A DNA stretch of 53,634 bases, from NCBI GenBank assembly GCA_944391955.1, contig CALXVG010000007.1, forward strand, positions 1-53,634, written 5' to 3'. This DNA comes from an uncultured Clostridia bacterium (GTDB lineage Bacteria; Bacillota; Clostridia; TANB77; CAG-508). Position 1 is the first letter of the stretch; the number at the start of each line of letters is the position of its first letter. Below the pieces are notes generated by a model. It was given only the letters and a program-made list of their open reading frames with translations. It ran no database searches and had not been told where the DNA came from. Positions 33,497 through 42,232 of the stretch are shown piece after piece. A program made the position numbers and the translations under genes.

Positions 33497-34264
33497 TTGA
33501 AAAAAATACTAAAGCTTGAAAATATATCAAAAATATACCAAGCAAAAAATGGTGAGGTTGAGGCGTTAAAAAATGTTAGTTTTGATGTAAAACAGGGAGA
33601 AATAGTAAGTATCATCGGGCCAAGTGGATGCGGAAAATCGACTCTTTTATCTATAATAACAGGGCTAGAAGAAAAAAGTGCAGGAAAGCTCTACATAGAT
33701 GGAGAAGAAAGTATAGGTAGAACAGACAAAATAGGCTATATGTTACAAAAAGATAGCTTACTAGAATGGAGAACAATTTATAAAAATGTAATTTTAGGAT
33801 TAGAAATAAAGAAAATTAAAACTCCAGAAAATGAAGAATATGCCAAGGAACTTTTAAGAAAATACCATCTATATGAATTTAAAGACAAATATCCATCTCA
33901 ATTATCAGGAGGAATGCGTCAAAGAGTAGCTCTAATAAGGACATTAGCAATAAAACCCAAAATATTATTATTAGATGAAGCTTTTTCGGCATTAGATTAC
34001 CAAACAAGAATTAGTGTTACAAAAGATATATACACTATCTTGAAAAATGAAAATGTAACTGTACTTATGGTAACACATGATATATCAGAAAGTATCAGTA
34101 TGTCTGACAGAGTAATTGTATTAACAGGAAGACCAGCCACAGTGAAAAAAATATACAATATAGAGTTTGATATAAAAGATAAAGACCCATTAAAAGTAAG
34201 GGAAAGTCCTAAATTCAGTAGTTATTTTGACAGCATTTGGAAGGAGTTAGATGTAAATGCATAA
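33497..34264 (+). CDS. ABC transporter ATP-binding protein (SsuB/TauB/ThiZ-like)
   Basis: A 255-aa ATPase: Walker A GPSGCGKST (about residues 41-49), Q-loop MLQKD, signature LSGGMRQRVAL (about 137-147), Walker B ILLLDEAFSALD and H-loop VTHD. Closest to the importers for sulfonates, nitrate or thiamine precursors, as the neighbours confirm. Start TTG at 33497 after AGGAGG; the frame's upstream ATG at 33434 lies beside the preceding terminator. Its last 8 nt overlap the permease start (ATGCATAA), indicating coupling. Confidence 0.9.
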   Translation: MKKILKLENISKIYQAKNGEVEALKNVSFDVKQGEIVSIIGPSGCGKSTLLSIITGLEEKSAGKLYIDGEESIGRTDKIGYMLQKDSLLEWRTIYKNVILGLEIKKIKTPENEEYAKELLRKYHLYEFKDKYPSQLSGGMRQRVALIRTLAIKPKILLLDEAFSALDYQTRISVTKDIYTILKNENVTVLMVTHDISESISMSDRVIVLTGRPATVKKIYNIEFDIKDKDPLKVRESPKFSSYFDSIWKELDVNA

Positions 34265-35069
34265 AGAAAAAATATCAGAAGACAGAAAAAAATACTTGCG
34301 AAAAATACTTATAAAAAAATTTTCTGTAATTGCAACACAAATATGCATATTAATACTTTTTATACTATTATGGGAAATATTAGCTAACAAAGAAATCATA
34401 GATAGCTTTATAACAAGTAAACCAAGTGAAATTTTAGAAACATTTATAAACTTATCATCAAATGACCTCTGGTTACATTTAAGAGTAACGTGTATGGAAA
34501 CAATTATAGGATTTTCTGTGGGAATATTACTAGGTTCGTTTATTGCAATAATGTTATGGTGGTCCGATTTTTTAAGTAAAGTTGCAGAACCATTTTTAGT
34601 TGTTCTAAACAGCTTGCCAAAAGTTGCACTAGGACCAATTATAATAGTATGGGTAGGAGCAGGAACAAAAGCTATAATTGTAATGGCAGTAGCCATTTCT
34701 TTAGTTGTTACTGTAATGGAAATTTTAAATGGATTTATAGAAACAGATAAAGAAAAAATAAAAATGGCACAAACTTTTAATTGCAGTAAATTACAGTTAT
34801 TAACAAAAATTGTAATACCAGCAAATATTTCAACATTTATTAATTCTTTAAAAATAAATATAGGATTATCATTAGTTGGAGTAATAACAGGGGAATTTTT
34901 AGTATCAAAAGCAGGATTAGGTTATTTGATAGTATATGGAGGTCAAGTATTTAAATTAGATTTAGTTATGACCGGTGTAATAATATTAGCACTAGTATCA
35001 ACTGTTCTATATGGTTCAGTTTTATTATTAGAAAAGCTAATATTAAAATCACATAAGTTTGGAAATTAA
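34257..35069 (+). CDS. ABC transporter permease (BPD type)
   Basis: A 270-aa permease with six hydrophobic segments and the EAA loop MAQTFNCSKLQLLTKIVIPANI (about residues 170-191) that contacts the ATPase. The family is the SsuC/TauC/ThiX group. Start ATG at 34257 within the end of the ATPase gene. Confidence 0.9.
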   Translation: MHKEKISEDRKKYLRKILIKKFSVIATQICILILFILLWEILANKEIIDSFITSKPSEILETFINLSSNDLWLHLRVTCMETIIGFSVGILLGSFIAIMLWWSDFLSKVAEPFLVVLNSLPKVALGPIIIVWVGAGTKAIIVMAVAISLVVTVMEILNGFIETDKEKIKMAQTFNCSKLQLLTKIVIPANISTFINSLKINIGLSLVGVITGEFLVSKAGLGYLIVYGGQVFKLDLVMTGVIILALVSTVLYGSVLLLEKLILKSHKFGN

Positions 35070-35080
35070 GGAGGAAAACA

Positions 35081-36103
35081 TTGAGAAAGGCAATAATTAT
35101 AATTGCTGTTGCAGTAGTTATATTACTAGGAATTATAATAGCAGTAGCTACAAACGGCAATACTCAACAAGCAGCAAGCAAAGAAGGAACAACTATTGTA
35201 AGGGTAAATGAAGTTACAAGGTCTGTTTTTTACTCTCCTCAATATGTAGCAATAGCACTTGGATATTTTGAAGAATATGGAATAGAAATAGAGCTTACAA
35301 CAGGGCAAGGTGCAGACAAAGTTATGACAGCTGTTCTAGCAGGTCAAAGCGATATAGGGTTTGCGGGTCCTGAAGCTTCAATATATGTCTACAATGAAGG
35401 AAAAACAGATTATATGCAAGTATTTGCACAGATGACTAAAAAAGATGGTTCATTTTTAGTTAGCAGAACAAATGATAAAGTATTTGAATGGTCAGATTTA
35501 GAGGGAAAAACTATTATACCAGGCAGAAAAGGTGGAGTACCATACATGACATTTGAATATGTATTAAAACAAAAAGGATATAATCCAAGTACAGATATGG
35601 TACTAGATGACAGCATAAGTTTTGATTTAATGGCAGGAGCTTTTGCAGGAGGAAATGCAGATTATGTAACATTATTCGAACCAACAGCATCAATGACAGA
35701 GGCTCAAGGAGCAGGATATATAGTAGCATCAATTGGAGAAGAAGCTGGAGAAATACCATACACAGCATACTTTGCAAAGAAAAGTTATATAGCAGAAAAT
35801 GAAGAACTAATACAGAACTTCACAAATGCTATATATAAAGGTCAAAAATGGACTAAAGAACATTCAGCAAGGGAAATAGCAGAATTAATAATAGAATTTT
35901 TCCCAGACACAGATATAGATATGTTAGAAAGTTCAATACAAAGATATAAAGATATAGATGCTTGGAATGAAACACCTGTATTAACAGAAGAGTCTTTTGA
36001 AAAACTACAAGATGTAATGCAAGAAGCGGGAGAACTAGAAACAAGAGCAGACTATAATGCAATAGTTAATAACAAATATGCAGAAAAAGCAGTAAATCAA
36101 TAG
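35081..36103 (+). CDS. ABC transporter substrate-binding protein (NMT1/THI5-like)
   Basis: A 340-aa periplasmic-type binding protein held by an N-terminal membrane segment (residues 3-23); there is no lipobox cysteine, unusual for a Gram-positive binding protein. The core has YSPQYVAIALGYFEEYGIEIEL and GQSDIGFAGPEASI, the NMT1/SsuA pattern. Candidates are aromatic/aliphatic sulfonates or a thiamine pyrimidine precursor. No TPP riboswitch or sulfur genes are nearby, so the substrate stays open. Start TTG at 35081 after AAGGAGG. Confidence 0.85.
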   Translation: MRKAIIIIAVAVVILLGIIIAVATNGNTQQAASKEGTTIVRVNEVTRSVFYSPQYVAIALGYFEEYGIEIELTTGQGADKVMTAVLAGQSDIGFAGPEASIYVYNEGKTDYMQVFAQMTKKDGSFLVSRTNDKVFEWSDLEGKTIIPGRKGGVPYMTFEYVLKQKGYNPSTDMVLDDSISFDLMAGAFAGGNADYVTLFEPTASMTEAQGAGYIVASIGEEAGEIPYTAYFAKKSYIAENEELIQNFTNAIYKGQKWTKEHSAREIAELIIEFFPDTDIDMLESSIQRYKDIDAWNETPVLTEESFEKLQDVMQEAGELETRADYNAIVNNKYAEKAVNQ

Positions 36104-36121
36104 GTTTGAAAATTTAATTTA

Positions 36122-36150
36122 CAACAGCTCCCATATTAAGGGAGCTGTTG
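36122..36150 (+). terminator. Hairpin after the ABC transporter
   Basis: An 11-bp perfect stem CAACAGCTCCC (36122-36132) / GGGAGCTGTTG (36140-36150). It lacks a T run, so termination may be weak or the stem may protect the 3' end. Confidence 0.5.
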
Positions 36151-36232
36151 CCAATTAGAGAGACTAAAGATATTTGTAACAAAAATAATCCTCATGCATA
36201 ATATATATAAATTATGTAGGAGGGTTATTTTT

Positions 36233-36925
36233 ATGGATTATGAAATAATGATGAATGGAATTGTAAAAATAGGTCAATATGCGCCAGAGTTTGAAGCAAT
36301 GTCTACAAATGGTAAAATAAAGTTAAGTGATTATAAGGGGAAATGGGTTGTGTTATTTTCACATCCGGGGGATTTTACCCCCGTATGCACAACAGAATTT
36401 ATTGCATTTACTCAAGCAAATGAATATTTTAAAAACTTAAATACTCAATTAATAGGATTAAGTATTGATAGTAATTCATCACATCTTGCATGGTTGTATG
36501 ATATTTTGCAAAGAACAGGAGTAGAAGTTCCATTTCCTGTTATTGCAGATAGAAGCGGAGAAATTGCAAGAAAATATGGAATGATTGCAAGTAATGTTAG
36601 TACAACAGAAACTGTAAGAAATGTATTTATAATAGATGATAAAGGAGTTGTAAGAACAATATTTATTTATCCATTAAATGTAGGTAGATGGATACCAGAG
36701 ATAATAAGAGTTATAGAAGCTCTTCAAACTGCAGATTGTAATAAAGCATCAACACCAGCAAACTGGATTCCTGGTCAACCAATAATAGTACCAAAACCAG
36801 ATACATTTTCACAATTACAAGAAAGAAATAAGGAAATAGAACAAAATAAAAATGGAGTAAGCTGGTATTTAAGCTTTAAACAATCAGAAGAAGAATGTAC
36901 TAAACAGTTAGAGAATGGAAAGTAA
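36233..36925 (+). CDS. Peroxiredoxin (AhpC/Prx6-like)
   Basis: A 230-aa thiol peroxidase. The peroxidatic cysteine lies in HPGDFTPVCTTEF (about residues 41-53). The long C-terminal part PANWIPGQPIIVPKP belongs to the Prx6-like group with archaeal-type extension. Further cysteines (ADCNKAS and EEECTKQL) may resolve the sulfenic acid. Detoxifies hydrogen peroxide and organic peroxides in an anaerobe. Start ATG at 36233 after GGAGGG; the ATG at 36194 has no site. Monocistronic by spacing. Confidence 0.93.
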   Translation: MDYEIMMNGIVKIGQYAPEFEAMSTNGKIKLSDYKGKWVVLFSHPGDFTPVCTTEFIAFTQANEYFKNLNTQLIGLSIDSNSSHLAWLYDILQRTGVEVPFPVIADRSGEIARKYGMIASNVSTTETVRNVFIIDDKGVVRTIFIYPLNVGRWIPEIIRVIEALQTADCNKASTPANWIPGQPIIVPKPDTFSQLQERNKEIEQNKNGVSWYLSFKQSEEECTKQLENGK

Positions 36926-36964
36926 TTTTTGCGAAAAATTTTATAAAAAATATTGGATTTCTGT

Positions 36965-36993
36965 TTGAAAAATGTTATTATATAATATATAAT
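36965..36993 (+). promoter_or_regulatory. Sigma-A promoter of the envelope cluster
   Basis: TTGAAA (36965-36970), 17 bp, TATAAT (36988-36993). Likely start of a transcript covering 37017-41759. Confidence 0.7.
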
Positions 36994-37016
36994 TTTGTGA
37001 TAAAAGGAGAGAAAAG

Positions 37017-37535
37017 ATGAGTAAAAAAATTATAGGTTTTATAATAGCAGTTATAATAATAGCTGTAATAGTAGCAATTGTAGTGTTTACAAATAAAGGA
37101 GATAATAATACAGTAGAAAGCAATGGAAGTGCAGAAAGCACATATTCAGTTAAATATGATGGAGTAGAAATAGTACCAGGAACAGAATTTAACGCAGATA
37201 ACATTAAAAAAGAAGCAGTATTATCAGAAATTCCAAGCTGTGCATTTAATGGAACAGACAAAGTATATACATATGATAATACAGAAATCACAGTTGCAAC
37301 AATAAATGGAAAAGATACCGTATACTCAGTATATTTTATCGATGATGGAATTGAAACAAGTGAAGGAGTAAAAATAACTGATACTAAAGATAAAATGATT
37401 GAAAAATATGGTACAGAATATAAAGAAGAATTAGGAAACCAATTTACATATACAAAAGGAAATGTTGAATTATCTTTTAATGTAGAGAATGATATAGTTG
37501 TAGGTATTGTGTATACTTTAATCACATCAGAATAA
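37017..37535 (+). CDS. Uncharacterised anchored extracellular protein
   Basis: A 172-aa protein with one N-terminal membrane segment (residues 5-26) and an external domain of about 130 residues. The domain looks beta-rich, with TDTKDKMIEKYGTEY reminiscent of small surface domains that track the C-terminal chain. One Cys (SCAFNG). Not recognised. First gene of the envelope cluster, with a clear promoter and AAAGGAGAG. Confidence 0.65.
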   Translation: MSKKIIGFIIAVIIIAVIVAIVVFTNKGDNNTVESNGSAESTYSVKYDGVEIVPGTEFNADNIKKEAVLSEIPSCAFNGTDKVYTYDNTEITVATINGKDTVYSVYFIDDGIETSEGVKITDTKDKMIEKYGTEYKEELGNQFTYTKGNVELSFNVENDIVVGIVYTLITSE

Positions 37536-37566
37536 TGTAATTTTACAAAAAGGAGTGACAATTTAG

Positions 37567-39462
37567 ATGGGCAAGAAAAAACATAAAAAGTCAACAGGTA
37601 AAAGATATAAACAAAAAACAAAAAAGGAAAAAAAATCGGAGAAAAAAGCAGTTCAAGAAGAAATAAAAAAAGAAAACATAGAAGAAATAGTAAAAGAAGA
37701 TATTAAAGAAGAAGCTAAAAAAGAAAATAAAAAAAAAAAGAGAAAAATCAAGATAAATCTAAAAAAAGAAAAAAAGACAAAAACTAAACATGATAAACCA
37801 AAAAAAGATAAACAAGAAAAAAAGAAAGCTAAAAAAGAGAAAAACCTTACAGAAGAAGAGAGAGAAAAACTAAAAGCAAAAAAAGAAAAACGTAAAAAAA
37901 TCATAAAAAAAATTGCTATAATATTAGGAATAATAATATTAATATGTATAGCTATTTTGGCATACCTAGTTGTAAATCCAAAATTCAAAGATATACAAAT
38001 AGAGTTGGGAACAAAAGAGCTAAAAATAGAAGATTTTTTAACTTTGCCATTATATAAAAATGGTGCAGAGTTTGTTACAGACATGTCTCAAATAGATTTA
38101 ACACAAGTAGAAGAATATAAAATAAAATTACAATATAGGGGAAAAGAACAGACAGTTACTTTAAAAATAGCTGATACAACACCACCAGAAGTAACAACAC
38201 AAAACATAACAAAATACATAGACTATCAAATAAACCCAGAAGACTTTATTATAGAAAAAAAAGATGAATCTGAAATGACAGTAGAATTAATAGAAACACC
38301 AGAGATTGAAGAATTTGGTAATTATAATGTAACAATAAAAGTAAAAGATTCTCAAGGGAATGAAATAATAAAAACTTGTGTATTAACAATAACATGGATA
38401 AAACCTGAAATTGAAGTAGAATTAGGAACAGAACTAACACTTGCAGATATAGTTTTTGATGTAGATGAATATGGAGAAAATGTATCAGAAGAGGATTTTG
38501 CAAACGTAAATACACTAGAAATTGGTGAGTACATTGTTAATGCTGAAAGAGAAGGCATACAATATCAAACCAAAATAATTGTTCAAGATACAACACCACC
38601 AGTACTAGAACTAACAGACATAACAATATATGATGATGAGACAGTAAGTGATTATACTGAGTTTATAAAAACAGTATCAGATGCCTCAGGAGAACCAACA
38701 ACAACATTAATAACAACAATCGATTATTCAATAATGGGAGAACAAAATGTAGTTATAGAAGCTGTTGATGTAAATGGAAACAAAACAGAGCAAACAGCAG
38801 TATTAACAATAAAAAAAGATACTGACGGACCAGTTATATCAGGACTTAGAAATATTTCAGTTGCTAAATATGGAACAATAGACTATTACTCAGGAGTTTC
38901 AGCATATGACAAAAAAGATGGATATTGTACAGTTACAGTAGATTCTAGTAGAGTAAACACAAATGTTGCAGGAACATATTATGCAACATATACTGCAACA
39001 GATACAAAAGGAAATACAACAACAGAAAGCAGAAGGGTTACAGTAGAACACAATCAAGAAGATACAACACAAAAATTTAATGAGTTCTATAATAATTATC
39101 TAGCAGGCAAAGACCCAGTAGGAATGGCAAGTGCAATAAGAGAACACATAGGTTATAGTTCAAACTGGGGTGGTAGTGACCCTGTTTGGTATGGTTTAAC
39201 AGAGGGAAGAGGAAACTGTTATGTACATGCAAGTATAATGCAAAGAGCATTGCAGAAAGCAGGATATTCAAGCCAAATAATATATCTTATGGATCAAAGC
39301 CACTATTGGAATTTAGTAAATGTAGGTGGAGTATGGAGACATATAGATGCAACACCATCTGTTAATCATACATTAGGCCTATTAACAGATGCACAAAAGT
39401 TGGCAGATACAGGATTGCATGGAAAAACATGGGATGTAACTAAATGGCCAGCAGCTGAATAG
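37567..39462 (+). CDS. Transglutaminase-like surface protein with Ig-like repeats
   Basis: A 631-aa protein. The first about 115 residues are a cytoplasmic Lys/Glu-rich stretch, then one membrane segment (about 118-137). Outside are three to four Ig-like/DUF5011-type domains marked by DTTPP and DTDGPVISG. The C-terminal transglutaminase-like domain keeps a Cys-His-Asp triad: GNCYVHA (about 549), SHYWNLV (about 578) and RHIDATP (about 593). It may crosslink or cleave an envelope protein or bind a wall polymer. The very basic cytoplasmic tail is unusual and may interact with acidic partners. Start ATG 37567 after AAAGGAG. Confidence 0.8.
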   Translation: MGKKKHKKSTGKRYKQKTKKEKKSEKKAVQEEIKKENIEEIVKEDIKEEAKKENKKKKRKIKINLKKEKKTKTKHDKPKKDKQEKKKAKKEKNLTEEEREKLKAKKEKRKKIIKKIAIILGIIILICIAILAYLVVNPKFKDIQIELGTKELKIEDFLTLPLYKNGAEFVTDMSQIDLTQVEEYKIKLQYRGKEQTVTLKIADTTPPEVTTQNITKYIDYQINPEDFIIEKKDESEMTVELIETPEIEEFGNYNVTIKVKDSQGNEIIKTCVLTITWIKPEIEVELGTELTLADIVFDVDEYGENVSEEDFANVNTLEIGEYIVNAEREGIQYQTKIIVQDTTPPVLELTDITIYDDETVSDYTEFIKTVSDASGEPTTTLITTIDYSIMGEQNVVIEAVDVNGNKTEQTAVLTIKKDTDGPVISGLRNISVAKYGTIDYYSGVSAYDKKDGYCTVTVDSSRVNTNVAGTYYATYTATDTKGNTTTESRRVTVEHNQEDTTQKFNEFYNNYLAGKDPVGMASAIREHIGYSSNWGGSDPVWYGLTEGRGNCYVHASIMQRALQKAGYSSQIIYLMDQSHYWNLVNVGGVWRHIDATPSVNHTLGLLTDAQKLADTGLHGKTWDVTKWPAAE

Positions 39463-39473
39463 GAGGAAAAATT

Positions 39474-40736
39474 TTGAACTTTTTATTACTAGTACTAAGT
39501 ATAATAATATATGCAAGTTATGGTCTATCAAATTTTATATACATAGGATTTAGTTTACTAAGTACATTTATTGTAGCAAGATATTTAAATAAAGAAAATA
39601 AAAATAGAAAATTAGTATTGGCAGGAACAATAGTATTAAATACTGCAATTCTAGTATTTGTAAAATTTCTGCCATACACTAATATTAATATTTTAGCACC
39701 ACTTGGTATATCATATTATACTTTACAAGTAATATCATATTTAGTTGATGTTTACAAAGGAAAATATGAGTATGAAAAAAATTTATTAAATTATGCATTA
39801 TTCATAATGTATATACCACATTTATTTATAGGACCAATATCAAGATATGAAGACATGAAAAAAGAACTATTGGCAAAAAGAAAAATAACATTAGACAATA
39901 TCTTGAATGGCGGAATTAGAATATTGTGGGGACTATCAAAAAAATTAATAATTGCAGGTAGAACAGGCATAGTTATAGAAACTATTACAAGTAATAATAG
40001 TAGTGGAGGCTATGCATTACTTGCAATGTTTTTATATTCAATAGAATTGTATAGTGATTTTAGTGGTGGAATAGACATAGTACTTGGAATATCACGAATG
40101 CTGGGAATTAATTTAGTAGAAAATTTTGATGCACCATATTATTCACAAAACATAAAAGAATTCTGGAGGAGATGGCATATTTCATTAAGCTCATGGCTTA
40201 GAGACTATATATACATTCCTCTAGGTGGTAGTAGATGTAGCAAATTAAGAAAATCAATTAATGTAATCATTACATTTGCTGTATCTGGATTATGGCATGG
40301 TGCAAACTACATTGTATGGGGCATAATACATGGAATATTTGTAATTTTTGGAGATAGTTATAAAACAAAATTTAAGTGGCTTAATAGATTAGTAAATTTT
40401 GTAATAGTATCATTTCTGTGGTCATTCTTTATTTGGAATGGTACAACAGAAGCTTTAAAAATGATGCTATCAGTATTTACTAACTTTAATATTCAAGAAG
40501 TAACACAAAACATTTTAAATTTAGGATTAACTGGTGCAGATTGGATAGTTTTAGCTGTTTCAACATTAATATTATTTATCTATGATGGAAATAAAATCAA
40601 AATTATGGAAAAAACAAAAAATATATCAAAAAATACAAAACTAGCACTAATATGCACTTTTGCTCTAATAGTATTAACTTTTGGAATATATGGAATTGGA
40701 TTTAATGTAAATGAATTTATATATAGCAGATTTTAA
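39474..40736 (+). CDS. MBOAT family O-acyltransferase (AlgI/DltB-like)
   Basis: A 420-aa polytopic acyltransferase. The conserved FWRRWHISLSSWLRDYIYIP (about residues 226-245) and the catalytic histidine in GLWHGANYIVWG (about 272-283) are intact. Such proteins move acyl or D-alanyl groups from cytoplasmic donors across the membrane onto an extracellular polymer. Start TTG 39474 after AGGAGG. Followed without a gap by an SGNH-like partner, the usual pair for O-acetylation of a polysaccharide. Confidence 0.9.
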   Translation: MNFLLLVLSIIIYASYGLSNFIYIGFSLLSTFIVARYLNKENKNRKLVLAGTIVLNTAILVFVKFLPYTNINILAPLGISYYTLQVISYLVDVYKGKYEYEKNLLNYALFIMYIPHLFIGPISRYEDMKKELLAKRKITLDNILNGGIRILWGLSKKLIIAGRTGIVIETITSNNSSGGYALLAMFLYSIELYSDFSGGIDIVLGISRMLGINLVENFDAPYYSQNIKEFWRRWHISLSSWLRDYIYIPLGGSRCSKLRKSINVIITFAVSGLWHGANYIVWGIIHGIFVIFGDSYKTKFKWLNRLVNFVIVSFLWSFFIWNGTTEALKMMLSVFTNFNIQEVTQNILNLGLTGADWIVLAVSTLILFIYDGNKIKIMEKTKNISKNTKLALICTFALIVLTFGIYGIGFNVNEFIYSRF

Positions 40737-41759
40737 TTGTGGAAGGTGAGTAGTATAAAAAATATTTTAAAAACCATATTAATATTAATAATATTTATAA
40801 TAATATTTATATTATTAAACATGCTTTTAAAACCCAAATATGCAACAACACTAGTTGAAGGGAGCATGATTGCTGAATATTATGATGAACCAAAAGACCA
40901 TGAAGTAATTTTCATAGGTGATTGTGAAGTATATGCAAATTTTTCACCAATGGTAATGTATGAAGAAGAGGGAATAAAAGCATATGTACGAGGTTCTTCA
41001 CAACAATTAATTTGGCAATCTTATTATATCTTAAAAGAAACATTAACATATGAAATACCAAAAGTAGTAGTATTGAATGTAAATTCAATGAGATATGATA
41101 AAGAAAGTAGCCAAGTGAGTGAAGCATATAATAGACTAACAATTGATAATATGAAATGGTCAAAGGAAAAAATAGAAATTATCAAAGAATCTATGACAGA
41201 AGATGAAACGCTTATATCATATATATTTCCAATATTAAGATACCATTCAAGATATGATGAACTTACTTCAGAAGATTTTGAATATCTATTTAAAGACAAA
41301 AAAAACACATACAATGGTTTTTTAGTAAATAAAAATGTAAAACCATTAGGTAATCTGCCTATAAAAAGAAATTTAGCAAATTATGAGTTTAGTGAAGAAT
41401 GTTATGGATATCTGGACAAGATAACTAATTTATGCAAAGAAAATAACATAAAGTTGGTATTAATAAAAGCACCAAGTTTATATCCATATTGGTATGACGA
41501 ATATGATGAGCAAATGGAAGAATATGCTAAACAAAAGGGTATAGACTATTATAACTTAGTAGAAGAGATAGAAAATATTGGGCTAGATTATTCACAAGAT
41601 ACTTATGATGGAGGACTACATTTAAATTTACAAGGAGCAACAAAATTATCAGAATATTTTGCAAAAATATTGGTAGAAAATTACAATTTAACCAATTTTC
41701 ATGGCGATGCGGTATATGATGAAAAACTAGAAAACTATAAAAAAGATATACAAGATTAA
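40737..41759 (+). CDS. Membrane-anchored SGNH/DltD-like protein with Cys at the nucleophile position
   Basis: A 340-aa protein: membrane segment (about residues 10-30), then an SGNH-like domain. Block I reads VIFIGDCEVYANFSP (about 57-71), with Cys where the family has the nucleophilic Ser of GDS. The block V DxxH is present in YDGGLHLNLQGA (about 290-301). It would act with the MBOAT protein in final acyl transfer on the outside. The start is uncertain: TTG at 40737 directly follows the MBOAT stop, and GTG at 40746 is the alternative. Confidence 0.78.
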   Translation: MWKVSSIKNILKTILILIIFIIIFILLNMLLKPKYATTLVEGSMIAEYYDEPKDHEVIFIGDCEVYANFSPMVMYEEEGIKAYVRGSSQQLIWQSYYILKETLTYEIPKVVVLNVNSMRYDKESSQVSEAYNRLTIDNMKWSKEKIEIIKESMTEDETLISYIFPILRYHSRYDELTSEDFEYLFKDKKNTYNGFLVNKNVKPLGNLPIKRNLANYEFSEECYGYLDKITNLCKENNIKLVLIKAPSLYPYWYDEYDEQMEEYAKQKGIDYYNLVEEIENIGLDYSQDTYDGGLHLNLQGATKLSEYFAKILVENYNLTNFHGDAVYDEKLENYKKDIQD

Positions 41760-41794
41760 ATGTTTATACAAAAATAATTTTCTGTAAAAATGCA

Positions 41795-41801
41795 CATACT
41801 A
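41795..41801 (+). promoter_or_regulatory. CATACTA motif, possible sporulation-sigma -10 element
   Basis: CATACTA is 27 nt before the DUF1540 start and matches the -10 core of sigma-G/sigma-E-type promoters. A matching -35 is not clear, with only ATAA-type sequence near 41774. Confidence 0.35.
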
Positions 41802-41821
41802 TAAAAAAGGAGGGTGTTTTT

Positions 41822-41989
41822 ATGGAAAAAAATCAAACAATAAATTGTACAGTAAAAAGCTGTATATATAACAATAATAAAAATGATATATGTGAATTGC
41901 AAAATATAATAGTAGAGCCTTGCAAAAACTGTAATAATGGAAATCCAGCAGATGAATCCATGTGTGGAAGTTATAAACATATGAAATAA
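41822..41989 (+). CDS. DUF1540 domain protein (55 aa)
   Basis: A small protein starting MEKNQTINCTVKSCIYNNNK and ending MCGSYKHMK. The pattern C-x-V-x-x-C-x-Y-N with later CKNC and C is the DUF1540 metal-binding-like domain. Function is unknown in the family, though many copies occur in spore formers. The ribosome-binding site is AAGGAGGG. Too short for many gene callers. Sits after the SGNH gene with a possible sporulation-type promoter between. Confidence 0.8.
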   Translation: MEKNQTINCTVKSCIYNNNKNDICELQNIIVEPCKNCNNGNPADESMCGSYKHMK

Positions 41990-42062
41990 AATTAGAACCA
42001 ATGGGGACGGGGATTATGTCTGTAGGGTTTCAGCCATGGCAACATCAATTGAAATTAATGTA

Positions 42063-42085
42063 GGGGCAGGTCTTGTGCCTGCCCA
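42063..42085. repeat. GC-rich palindrome GGGCAGG / CCTGCCC
   Basis: A 7-bp stem GGGCAGG (42064-42070) / CCTGCCC (42078-42084) with the loop TCTTGTG. The 42001-42085 stretch (with GGGGACGGGG) is much richer in GC than its surroundings and holds no gene, suggesting an acquired intergenic repeat. Confidence 0.55.
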
Positions 42086-42104
42086 AATACTAATTTAGAG
42101 GTTA

Positions 42105-42166
42105 GAATTTGGAATTTGGAAATCAGACGCACATCAGACCTCTGACTTCCGACCTCCGACTTCTGC
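42105..42166 (-). repeat. GTCGGA-type short tandem repeat, copy 1 (minus orientation)
   Basis: Degenerate units of about 7-9 nt with core GTCGGA/GTCAGA, read on the minus strand. The plus strand shows TCTGACTTCC, GACCTCCGAC and TTCTG. The fba promoter starts 9 nt further on. The same unit in the other orientation is at 47252-47343. Confidence 0.7.
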
Positions 42167-42174
42167 TGTAAAAC

Positions 42175-42203
42175 TTGACAAATGAATTTTTTAGAAATAG
42201 AAT
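42175..42203 (+). promoter_or_regulatory. Sigma-A promoter of fba
   Basis: TTGACA (42175-42180), 17 bp, TAGAAT (42198-42203). Confidence 0.8.
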
Positions 42204-42232
42204 ATTTACAGAAAAGTAAAGGAGGTAATTTT

